Shown: positions 54,471-64,000 of the stretch, piece after piece | How positions within the stretch are numbered: the first letter of the stretch is position 1 | Layout: every line of letters begins with the position of its first letter | NCBI GenBank assembly: GCA_007922225.1 | Contig: ML679956.1 | Span: 13,861,049-13,925,048, forward strand | DNA: 64,000 bases | Reading direction: 5' to 3' | Origin: Emydura subglobosa | Lineage: Eukaryota > Chordata > Testudines > Chelidae | The notes under the pieces: generated by a model | What the model saw: only the letters and a program-made list of their open reading frames with translations | What the model was told of the DNA's origin: nothing | Databases searched by the model: none | Made by a program: the position numbers and the translations under genes

Positions 54471-57400
54471 ACTCTCTTAAACCAAATAAATCATTGGCCT
54501 CTCCCATTGTGGCAAATTCTCTGTTTCAGCTCTAACAAAATCTTGATACTTGGTAGCAAAGATGACCTGAGCGAAACAGGAAGTGAATTTCTAATTTTCA
54601 GATCCTTGAAGATGTTTGTATTACATCTTTAAGGTCCAAACCTGCAAAATGCTGGGTGCCCTCAACTCCCATTGATCTTAATAGGACTTGAGGGCACTCA
54701 TTACTACGTAGAATCAGGCCCTTGGTCTCCAATGTGTAAAATAGCAGCCTAGGAAGCATAGTATTAGTGCTACTGAAACACCCAGGGTTCCATTAGCCTG
54801 CAAAATGATCGACATTCTGTTCTTTTTATGGGGCATTGAAAGCATGAATTATTTTGGATATTGATGATTATACATTGTTGTATTTAGTCTAGGTGTCTGG
54901 ATGCTCTCTTTACGTTTTTAAAAATACAAAATGCCAATAACATTTTTTGTTTCAAATATCTCCTATTTTAGCTGTAGGCTCCAGTTCAGAATTAATCTCA
55001 AAATCCTGTTAACAAATGAAAACACATTTTAGATCAGGAGTTTTGTCCTCGTGGGCAGGCAGTACCAGCAAGTGTGATGAAAAATATTCCACTAGGGGAT
55101 TTCTGACACATACTGACCACAGATTTCTGGTATTTATTATAGAGGCAAGGGAAGACATGAGCTCAAGGGAAAACAAAAATCTAGGTCTGCCTCTGGTTAT
55201 TATAAACTGAGAACTGATAGGCATTCTCAATTGCCTGTTGCTAAGCAGCCAGTGAAATTGGTTGTCCATAGACTAGTCTCATTTTAAATAACAAAATACA
55301 GTGGTGGTGTTAGGAGGGTATGAGATAATGTGTAAACATTACATTATCACGCTGAGTGCCTCATGGGGGTGTATGAAGATAAATTTATTAATGAGTTAAG
55401 GTGCTCCTTATTAGTGATGGCCTGGGAGTTGTGCAAGTACCTAGAGTGACAGAATAACTGAAGTCAATGGGATTATTCCAATAGCAGTTGGAAGGCTCAG
55501 GTGCTTACATTCTCAGTGTTATTACAGTGTAGTTTTGATTTGTAGTAAACTGGTTAATAGCCAGAATAATTGAGGAATCCATATGCTTAACACTGCCCCA
55601 TATTACCCTTACCTTTCTTTACCCCCAGCCCCAAGTTGGATAGTTACAGTATAAAAACAATTGGTGGATTTAATATTTGTTTGTTTTCTAAATAACCCCT
55701 TTGCATTCAGCCAAAATCTGCGGGCTGCGGGGAGGAGAGGTTATTGTTAGGTTAAAATAAAATGGTAAAATAGAATGGATTGTGTCTATTTCAAAGGTTC
55801 TTATCAGGTCACATTTTGTAAATTATTTAGTATAGAATTATTTAATTTCTTGTCTGGGTGCTAACTCTCTTTTTGTTGTTTAATTCATATGTTTGTCCCA
55901 AATAAGAGACTTGGCTATCAATGTTTTGAAACAATCAATCTGTTAAATTGGTTACTCTGTGTATTCCACCATAGACATCTCTGTCTAGAAGCTGTCTTAT
56001 TTGTATAATCACTTATTATATTTATATTGAATGATCTAAGTACAGAGTCATTTTCCATAAACTAGAGCAGTTTACAATCAAACCCATTATTCCTCCCTTA
56101 GTCCAAACTGGTTTGTAAGCTTCTTCAATTTAGAAGCGAGTCCTGTATGAATGTAACTGATAAACAATTCCAGACAAGAACCACCTACAGTACATATTCC
56201 TCATTCATAAAAAATAAAGACAGAGGGAAGGATTGTAGTATGGGTAGAATTTGGGAAGAGCAAACTATCCCTCTACAAACCCCTACTCACACAGAAGCAT
56301 ACAGTCAGTACAGACACGATCTGGCATTCTGTTTAGTCTGAATCAGCATATATGAACACATTTCTTTATTACTACGATTCTGGTACCCAAAATATTTTTT
56401 ACATCTGTGTTTGGTAGATACTGTGGATATTACTAACCAAGTCAATGTGTTCAGATATTTCTATAGCAGTCCTGGGCTTGAAAAAACACCCCATTTTGAC
56501 CCCAAATGATCTTACACATGGATCTCATCAGAAATTTGACCAACACTTTACTCACCAACACATAGAAGTACATAAATGTCATATAATCACAGAGAACAAG
56601 TGGCCAAAAGGTCACATCAGTCCATCAGTGACTACGTTTATATTCACACACACTCCCAAAACTGTCACCAAACCTAGTCCAATAATGCATCTACTCCTAA
56701 AAAATAACTGCAGCAACCAAATGGCTGTTGCTTCAATACTGAATTTTACTTTTGGTAAAGCAAATTGTTCTCTCTAAAGAGATATGTGGAATATTGCTCA
56801 GATTTGCACACAAACATGGAGTATAGTGGTACAGAAAACTGGAGAGCAACACTAGTGTGCCAGGTTCAGTTACCCTCCCTTACCACTCCTCCCCCAGCCA
56901 TGTGCCTAAAAATAGAGATAATCGGGTTTCAAAGAGAAAAAGAAATGAAAAGGTCAAGTGTCATGACCTTAGACATATTCTGAAGCTGCTTTTCTCTCCA
57001 GCTTGGCTTTCCTTAGTGGGGCCTCAAACAGCCATTTCCGTTTTAGAAGTGGATCGACAGAGTGCTCTTGGTACTGATCATGATCAGTGATTATTTCTTA
57101 CTGCTTTTTTTTTCTGGCCTGACTTCCTGCCTGCTGCTCCTGGCTCCTTCCTTAATTTAAAAAAAAATCCAAGAAAAACTGAATTCTACAATGTTCTTTA
57201 TTAATGGCCCAAACAGCTACATGAGTTAAAGTCCAATGTTTCATAGAGCTTTTGTGACAACCGTGCTGTTGCTAAGGCTGAAGTGGCACTTCCATTCTAA
57301 ACCTTTATTTACAGCCATCACACAGTTTTGGGGATGACACTTCTGCTATTTGTTGTCAGCCCAGAAGCTTTTTTTTTTTAAACCAGATAAAATTCCATTT

Positions 57401-58094
57401 TGTGCTGAGTGAGAATTAGGTGCTAGTGTTTTTCTTTAAAGACACCACAAATATTAGATTCCCACTTCTGAATCTTGATCCTCCAGTATCTGGCCCATAC
57501 AGTTATGCTTCTCCATCCTATTCTGTTCAAGTCACAATATACAAACTGGATAATTTCATGCTGGAAGTATAAGACTCAGAAGTGGGGATCCCTTGGGATA
57601 TGTGGTGTTTTCTGAGAATTAGAATGACAGGTAGACAATTTCCTTTTTCCAAGCTGATAAGAAATATTTCCACTTTTTTTTTTCCCATTCATGACTTTAA
57701 AAAAGGGATTATCTGAAAAGTTCATACTTATATATACTTTATGTAGTCCTGAACTAGGAATCAATGCTTTAACTAGTTTTTCTTTTTCAGTAAATGTATT
57801 TAAATACAGCCTATTTCAACACTGATTCACTGTGCATTCTCCTGGCATGATTGCAGTTACACACTCAGTATTTTCCATGTATAGACCCTTGTGCTTAACT
57901 TTTCCAGTCACTTGTCTCAACAAAAGAAAAAAACAGGCATTGAAAAGCTAGAGTGGGTGTGCAGTAGTGAGCAGCATGTTTACAAACAAACTTTAAATTA
58001 AGTGCACCAAAGAAAGGGTGTGCCAGCCAGTTAAAATCAATATAAGGGTGAGAAGGTAAAGCCGTGGTACTCTGTGACCGACACATAATATATT
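54471..58094. other. Intergenic, mostly featureless
   Basis: 3.6 kb of AT-rich sequence. A short palindromic repeat lies at 54650-54722 (ccctcaactcccattgatc with ggacttgagggc inverted). The remaining short frames match nothing known. No RNA gene was recognised. Confidence 0.4.
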
Positions 58095-58302
58095 ACTTGA
58101 AGGCAATGGGTCAGATTATTGGCTGGTGTAAATTGGTGTAGCTCCACTGACTTCAGTGAAGCTGGGCTGATCTGCACCATCTGAGGATCTGGGCCTATGT
58201 GTTCTCTTTGGGCCAAGGACTGTCTTTGTACTGTGTTTGTACAGTACATAGGTCCATGCCTGGTCTCCTAGATGCTACCATAATTCAGATAATAAATAAT
58301 AT
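58095..58302 (+). repeat. CORE-SINE-type repeat with palindromic head
   Basis: gtgtaaattggtgtagctcc and its approximate inverse around gacttcagtgaagctgggc form a palindromic head. The tail gtttgtacagtacataggtc ... ctcctagatgctaccataat ends in aataaataat, like the copy at 31640-31760. It directly abuts the LTR unit. Confidence 0.55.
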
Positions 58303-58314
58303 GTTCACCTCTCC

Positions 58315-58890
58315 TGTGATGGGGCATCCAGCCCACAGAAGGTTGAAAAGAATTAAGGTAGTGAGGCAGGCCAATTAACTCCACTGGGTGCACCTGGATG
58401 AGAAGCCAGGGAGCATGGTACTAATTGGAAGTATAAAGCCCAGGAGGAAGGGGTGAGCAGCAAGGTGGTTGCAGATACTTGTGGAGTTGGGATGCTGGCA
58501 AGTTAGAGGAAGAAGCAGCACAGAGAAATGGCAGTAAGGGGTCAGACTGTGCAGAGAGCTTGGCTGATTGTTATAGGGTCCCTGGGCTGGAACCCAGTGT
58601 AGAGGGTGGGTCTGGGTTCACCTACCAGTCACTAGGAAATGGTAAAGGGCATTGGAGATGCCAGTCAGACAGCGGGGCTGGAAGGACTGAATTCCCTGGA
58701 AAGGGAGGATCTTAGTGACCTGGCCAAAGGGCTAAGCCACAAAGAGGTGACTGCAGACCCAGGAGCGAGTGGGGCTGCAGAGCAAGACAGGATGAGGGAA
58801 GACACCATTGGAGGGAGAGCCCAAATCCTGGTGGAGCTAATTCCCAGGATGGCTGGCAAGAGGCACTGCTAGTGGTGAGGGAATCCTATG
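58315..58890 (+). repeat. Left LTR-like direct repeat
   Basis: It contains taattggaagtataaagccc (TATA-like tataaag at about 58431), caaggtggttgcag, ccctgggctggaaccc and gagctaattcccaggatggc, all in the same order as the right repeat and the solo LTR at 37649. It is shorter than its partner because of a gap around ccctgagggaagggcg. Confidence 0.65.
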
Positions 58891-60135
58891 ACAATTGATG
58901 GCAAACATGAGTATGCAGCCTCTCCTGATGCAAGGGGAGTTTAAGAGACTTTGGTGGACTGTAAAAAACTACATGAGGTAATCACCCCAACACAAGGGGA
59001 GTGTAAAAGGCCACAGCAGGAAAGGGGTGGGGGGAGGAATGAAAAGAGACAATGGAGCCACAGTATGTGGAAGCTGCCTTTTTTTTTTTTGGTTGTTGCA
59101 GAAGGGCCCTTCTACCCTTCCAGGCTAGATTCCAGAGTCTTCCCTCCTGTAGAAGAGGGATGACAAACAGCAGGGATAGAGAACTAGCAGAGACAAGGTG
59201 TACCTGCAAAATTATTTGATACAGCTGGCTGAACAGTAGTGGTACTTACTTAAGCTCCTACAGGAGGAAATTGGCAGAGGCGACAGGGGAAGAGAGGTAC
59301 CTGGGCCAGGAGGCTAGAGGCCCAAAAAAGGCAATGCTATGCCTGTGGACAACAGGCAAACCTAAAAAAGAAGAGTGCTCCTCCCTGTACAGAGACAAGA
59401 AGCCTCACCCAGAAGGCAGGAAAAGAAGAGCCCATTCTGTGAGGAGAACAGGAGCATCTGAGAAGTAGATGCCCATATATGAGCTGCAGGGTGAAGGCTA
59501 ACCCAGGAGGGGTGACTGGAGTAGAGGAGGCCAAGGCACAGCCTGCTGAAATGACCAGGCAAAGGGTTTGTTTCAGGTGCCTGTGAGGTCAGCCATATGA
59601 AAAGGCACTTCCTTTTTAAGGAAGGGAAGAGTAGGGTAGTAAAGGGGAAGGCACCGGCCCCAGAGTGGTAAGGGGGGAAAAAGGTGGTGTCTGGGGACTA
59701 GAATATGCCAGAGAACACTAGAGTAGAAGTGGCCCTGATTACCATGGACCTGGCAGGGGTCAATACCTGCACCTCCCTAGTGACTAGGAAGGAACTAGCT
59801 GATAAAACCATTGGGACAGAGAATGCCCAGTCAGATGGAAGTATGAACGCCTGAGCAAATCAGACAGTGGTGGGAACTCAGACCCTGCAGGAAAGGGAGC
59901 TGGGGATCCTGTGGGGCAAGTGAAGGAGCTCTAGGGGAAGCTGGTAGTAGCAGAGCAAGCCCTGTGAATAGCTGAAGACCTGGTGTTCCCAAAGGAAAAG
60001 CTTAGGGATGCCATGGAGAACCAGTATAATTTGCATCTCCTTGTGGAGGAAGCAGCACAGGAGAGAGAGAAGCTGAGGTCCCAATTACATGGCAGCAGAC
60101 GTTACCCTCCCCCTCAAGCCTATAACCCTCGGGGA
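58891..60135 (+). other. Internal region between LTR-like repeats
   Basis: Purine-rich, with short open frames only. The frame 59983-60186 reads PKEKLRDAMENQYNLHLLVE and then EEAAQEREKLRSQL, a coiled-coil-like charged helix. It might be a remnant of a gag-type protein, but there is no diagnostic motif. No polymerase domain is present on either strand. Confidence 0.4.
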
Positions 60136-60766
60136 TGTGATGGGGTGTCTGCTCCATACAGGTTTGAAAGGAGTAAAATTGGCTAGGCAGGCTAATTAAC
60201 TCCACTGGATGCACCTGGAGGAGGAGCCAGAGTGTCACTAATTAGAAGTAGGCTCAGCTGGGCAGGAAGGTGGGGGAGGGGAAGGCTAGTATAGAGCTCA
60301 GAAAGTGTGACCAGCAAGGTAGCTGCAGGGGAAGCAGGCTGCAGTTTCTTCCCTGAGGGAAGGGCGTTGGGAGGCTGGCAAGACCCGAGAGGTAAGAAAG
60401 AAGCTTGATGTATAGGATGAAACCCAGGGAAACAGCAGCAAGGGGTCAGAGCATGCAGAGACCTTAGTTGCTTGTTATAAGATCCCTGGGTTGAAACCCA
60501 CTGTAAAGGATGGGCCTGGGTTCCTCTACTAGCCACTAGGAAGTGGCAAGGGCCTTGGAGATTCCAGCAGCTTTGGAAGGACTTTGAATTCCCCAGAAGA
60601 GAAGGACCTTAGTGACCTGGCCAGAGGAAACTGCAGATCTGGGAGTGAGCAGGGCTGCAGAGTGAGACAAGACAGGGGGAAACAGCACCAGAGGGCCAGC
60701 ACAAGCCTGGCAGAGCTAATTCCCAGAATGGCCAGCAGAAGCAGTTGCTAGCGGTGAGTACCCATG
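60136..60766 (+). repeat. Right LTR-like direct repeat
   Basis: The counterpart of 58315-58890, with shared blocks ggcaggctaattaactccac, caaggtagctgcagg, gatccctgggttgaaaccca and gagctaattcccagaatggc. It extends gggagggcgttgggaggctg-type text also found in the solo LTR at 37649. Confidence 0.65.
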
Positions 60767-60773
60767 CCTCTCC

Positions 60774-61984
60774 CTCATTGGTAAATCAGTTTTGACATTT
60801 TTCAGACTGACTAAGGAGGGGTCTTGTGGCAAGAGCTTAATATGAGCACCTGGCAAAGGTTTGGACCCATCCACTAGTGTAAAATGTCCAATAACATAAC
60901 TCCAGAAGTACAGGGATCTGTGGAATCACCAAGAGAGAGGGTGAATATTCCATTGTGGCAAAATACCTTCCCATGTGGCAAATGTGGCTTAGGGGAGAAG
61001 CTGTCTAATGGATTTGCCTATATAGCTTAGACAATGAAGCTTCCCAAAAGTTAGAATATGGGAATAGCAGGAGCTGTATCGTCTTATTTTAAAAAATAAA
61101 TGGTGCATCTATCTCTTCCCCTTCCCCCCCGCTCTCTCTCCATCTTTTTTATTTTCTATCTAGCTTCTCGTCTTCCATCCTGCCACTTGTACAATGCATG
61201 GTGTGAGTTTCCTTAGAGTCCCAGCTCCTGGAGCCATGTGAGACTACCATCACTTTTTTTTGTTCTAAGGAATTACTAGGTGAGGCTCAATAGCCAGTGA
61301 GTGTTACAAAGGAGGTCAGGTTAGCTGATCATATAACTGCCTTCTGGCCTTAAAATCTATCTATACAACCCTAAATTCCCACTGACTTTTCCCAATCCTT
61401 CCACTGATGTCTTAGGTGAGTACAAATTGCTATTAGACAACGTATCACCTAAGTATCTTAAAGAGCTCTACAATCATAACTTAATCACAGAAATGAGCCC
61501 TGGCTGTGCAGTTTGGATCTGGATCTGATTCTCATGTTGCTCAATAGTGACCCCTCTGGCCAACTAAGAAGCAGCATTAGTGAAATGGAACAAGACAAAG
61601 TTCTTCTGTCTGAAACACAAAAAATAACCATTTATAACATGGATTGAACACAGCCATGTTTATAAGATTTTTTTTCTCCTATGTGTGGATATTAAAAATA
61701 GCTACAGCCAGGGTTTAAAATGGAGACGTGTCTGAAATGCTTGGACACAATCATTTAAACATGACTGTGCTAGGAGAAAAAAAAATAGTCAGACACTTAG
61801 TATGGGCTCAGGATCTATCCAAATCATGTAGCCCCTCCAAACATAGATCTGTGTTTACCCTGCTCTTGGTCGGTGCGGGAGTGATCCTTTGTCAAAGGCT
61901 TACTAGTGTTTTTTTTTTTCTGAAATACTCCCACTGTTGCTAACACTGGTACAGGGACACCAAGGGAGTAACAGGCTTACTCTG
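60774..61984. other. Intergenic, no recognised feature
   Basis: AT-rich sequence with a CT-rich tract at 61118-61145 and a T-run at 61906-61918. No gene was recognised. Confidence 0.35.
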
Positions 61985-62227
61985 CAGCAATAGAGATTTA
62001 GGGTAGATATTAGGACACACACTAATTATAAGGATAGTTCCCTAATGCAATAGGCTACCAAGAGCAGTTGTAGTATGAAATCCTTGTACTTGGAGGTTTT
62101 TTAAGAACAGGTTGCACAAATACCTGTAAAGGATGGTCTAAGTATACTTGGTCCTCCCTCAGCATGAGGAGCTGGACTAAATGTCCTCTTCAAGTCCCTT
62201 TCAGTCCTACATTTTATGATTCTACAT
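61985..62227 (+). mobile_element. CR1 LINE 3' terminus
   Basis: gaggagctggactaaatgtc, ctcttcaagtccctttcagt and cctacattttatgattctac give the classic CR1 ending, with the terminal short repeat atgattcta. The 5' part is the end of the ORF, too decayed to translate. Confidence 0.75.
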
Positions 62228-62865
62228 CTTGCATTTAAAAGTAACAGGTTTATTAAAGGCAATATAATCTGTAATTAGTGAATTGATTGTCTGGTCACTA
62301 CCTCTTTCAAGATTTTAGATCTAGTAGATCTCACCCTTTCATATCCAGTTTTGTATCATAAGTTGGAAGAGAAAAACAAGCTTTCCTGCTTTGACTCCCA
62401 ATTGGTTTCTTAACTTTTGACTGAACTAGTCACTGACCTGACCTAGTTGAATATTCTGAAATGAAGAAAGCATTCTCTCTGCCTCTGCAGAAGAGGCTAC
62501 TGCTGTGAAAATGTTCTTTAGAACTTCAGTGAACTCTGGCTTCAGGTACTTAGCCAGTGACTTCTGCCAGTTCAGTGATTTGACTTTCTTTAAAATGTAG
62601 CAGCAAATATGTATTGGTTAGTCTTAATTATTTAATTTAAATACAAAAAAATAAACTAGATTAGGTCTTAACAGGTTGTCAATTTCAAATTTAATTTTAA
62701 ATTTGATTTTTCTGTATCTATTTTTATCCACTCTGCCTGAGTCCCAGTGCAGTGCCTTAGTGAAGATGGGATAGGATAGCCATCGCCAGTGGAGATGTTC
62801 TCATAGTTGTGATGATGATGTGATTAGGTGCATACTCCACACTGGCAATGACAGGATTAAGGGGA
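62228..62865. other. Intergenic, no recognised feature
   Basis: AT-rich, no repeat family named. Confidence 0.35.
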
Positions 62866-63135
62866 GAGCCCAAACAGCCCATTCTGTCTCCCCTTGTTGG
62901 GAGACAGGTAACTAAAAATTAGAACCAGACTGGTGGTTCCTATAAAGGAAGGAGTGCAGGAGAGTCAAAGATGAATTTGTTACCCTGGAAGTGTGGGGAT
63001 AAATAGTGACTTGGCTGGAGAGCTGAGTCATGAGAAGATGCAGAGTGCCACAGGACCAGTGCAGCTATTGGCTAGGGGTGCTGGATGAAGAGAGCCTGCT
63101 ATGCCATGCCTCACCATAAGGGGGTGCGCTGGAGT
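62866..63135 (+). mobile_element. Possible LTR fragment
   Basis: ggactgagtcac-like text (ggctggagagctgagtcatg), tgcagagtgccacagg and accagtgcagc follow the order of part of the LTR family at 37649, 58315 and 60136. Only a fragment is present. Confidence 0.4.
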
Positions 63136-63630
63136 GAATTCCATCCTCTACAGATGTTAGACTTTTTTTTAAGAAGCCTACTTTAAATAAGGGTAAAGGT
63201 TCTGTGACATTCTATGAGTGGACAGACAGGAAAAGGGATGGGTCCAACAAGGAAAAGGTGGTCCCATCACAGCAGGAAATCTTTAGCTGTAAAAAAGCCT
63301 TTGAATCTCATGGAATATTGGCATAAGCACCCTAAACTCTACCAAACTGTGGCTTTTATGTCAGCGCTGAATTTGAGGAATTTTATATTTCACTATCTGA
63401 GTTGCCCTGTATGGGATATGGCAGTTGCTATGGCAACTGTAGCTAAATTTAGCTGTTCCATTGTAAGTGGTGACTTTCAGAATCTTATCCTCTCAGATAC
63501 TTTGAACTCTATTAGGATGGAACTTGATTTAGAAGCTGTCAGCGTGGATGCTGTTTTCCTACTGAACTGTTTGTACAAATAGAGCAGCAAATTAAAAGCA
63601 ATGCACTGGTTTCAGATGCGTTTTTTCTTC
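63136..63630 (+). other. Unassigned region with a 122-codon frame
   Basis: The frame 63214-63582 encodes 122 residues: a basic Ser/Lys-rich start (about 1-32), then WHKHPKLYQTVAFMSALNLR, FHYLSCPVWDMAVAMATVAK and an acidic end with LDLEAVSVDAVFLLNCLYK. I do not recognise it. No splice signals, Kozak context or repeat match could be established; it may be coding, a transposon relic or chance. Confidence 0.3.
63424..63437. promoter_or_regulatory. RFX X-box-like site
   Basis: GTTGCTATGGCAAC fits the RFX-family X-box consensus (GTTRCC-type half-sites, GTTGCYATGGCAAC) on both half-sites. It lies inside the unassigned open frame, so the match may be incidental. Confidence 0.35.
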
Positions 63631-63633
63631 GGT

Positions 63634-63895
63634 CTTATCTATACACACAAGTTGCATCAGTTTAACTTGATTTTTAAACCAATTTAGTTAAAACTAGTGC
63701 AAATTCTTATGTAAACACTCCTATTTCAGTTTGGGGACAAGGGGCATTTCAGTTTAGTTTAGTCCTGTTCCTAATGGATTTAAGCTAAACAGAAATAAGT
63801 TTGGCTTAAACCAAAATAAGTGTGTCCACAAGCCTTCTGCACCAGTTTATCACATCTTAAGTTAAGTCAGGAAAGCTTTCTCCTGTAGACAAGCA
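63634..63895. repeat. Palindromic MITE-like repeat
   Basis: ggtcttatctatacacacaa at one edge and tgtagacaagcatt at the other are approximate inverses. Inside, tgtaaacactcctatttcag is inverted to aaaccaaaataagtgtgtcc. The wording is shared with 15020-15205. Confidence 0.55.
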
Positions 63896-64000
63896 TTTGA
63901 CTTTACAAATTAAAGTACAATTTGTAAAAGTCAGTGCCTAAAGTTGGACCAGTGGAAAAATTAACTCCTCTTTGGAAATGAATATTTGCTTATAGGGAGG

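Larger units (their letters stand above)
58315..60766 (+). mobile_element. Non-coding two-LTR unit (TRIM/LARD-like)
   Basis: Two direct repeats (58315-58890 and 60136-60766) that both start TGTGATGGGG flank about 1.25 kb with no reverse transcriptase, protease or integrase that I can recognise. CCTCTCC directly precedes the first repeat (58308-58314) and directly follows the second (60767-60773), consistent with a target-site duplication. This layout suggests a non-autonomous LTR retrotransposon mobilised in trans. No clear primer-binding site or polypurine tract was found, and the LTR ends are not a canonical TG..CA pair, so an ancient or unusual element, or a tandem duplication, remains possible. 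Confidence 0.6.

Noticed and set aside
60136..60766. Exons of a gene in 58315-60766
   Set aside because: The open frames are short, the region consists of direct repeats shared with 37649, and splice signals with matching phases are absent.
1..64000. CRISPR array, bacterial operon, rRNA or tRNA gene
   Set aside because: No regularly spaced identical repeats, no prokaryotic gene density, and no convincing cloverleaf. The content is clearly vertebrate.

Overview
The window reads as vertebrate, most probably turtle, nuclear DNA. It is AT-rich, almost all non-coding, and full of CR1-type LINE fragments, MIR/CORE-SINE pieces, palindromic MITEs, LTR pieces and DIRS-type tyrosine-recombinase retrotransposons. 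That mixture, above all abundant CR1 together with DIRS, is typical of turtles; the species cannot be fixed from the sequence.

There is one host gene. Five exons on the + strand between 3930 and 24833, with consensus splice sites and exactly compatible phases, encode the last 259 codons of a protein I recognise as TCAIM (T-cell activation inhibitor, mitochondrial; DUF4461 region). Its 5' half lies upstream of base 1. The 3' UTR probably ends near 26075. I recognise no further host gene from there to 64000.

The rest is mobile-element history. Four DIRS elements, all on the + strand, lie at 5445-9376 and 18490-23798 (both inside TCAIM introns, in sense orientation) and at 32769-36474 and 40354-45895 (intergenic). 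They carry inverted terminal repeats, an internal complementary region that copies the junction of the two outer ends (the signature of a circular intermediate), a Cys/His-rich gag start, a gag C-terminal block resembling the DIRS-derived LAP2alpha domain, a YLDD reverse transcriptase, RNase H and a tyrosine recombinase. None is intact. Copies 1 and 3 carry complementary large deletions: copy 1 keeps gag and lost the enzymes, copy 3 keeps the enzymes and lost most of gag. Copy 4 lost the front half of its recombinase, and copy 2 lost its left end.

Around them are CR1 fragments (1-2170, 9655-10632, 28706-29655, 61985-62227), an L1/Tx1-like LINE 3' end (46440-47165), a solo LTR with a 5-bp target duplication inside the first CR1 (1423-1858), a solo LTR at 37649, a non-coding two-LTR unit (58315-60766), a hAT-like MITE with an 8-bp target duplication (53174-53295), a large palindrome (27926-28143), a degenerate G-rich minisatellite (26820-27480), and a dispersed repeat carrying a hammerhead-ribozyme-like core (50171-50262). 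No CRISPR array, operon, rRNA or convincing tRNA gene was seen. Repeat boundaries are estimated by eye, typically to within 10-50 bases.
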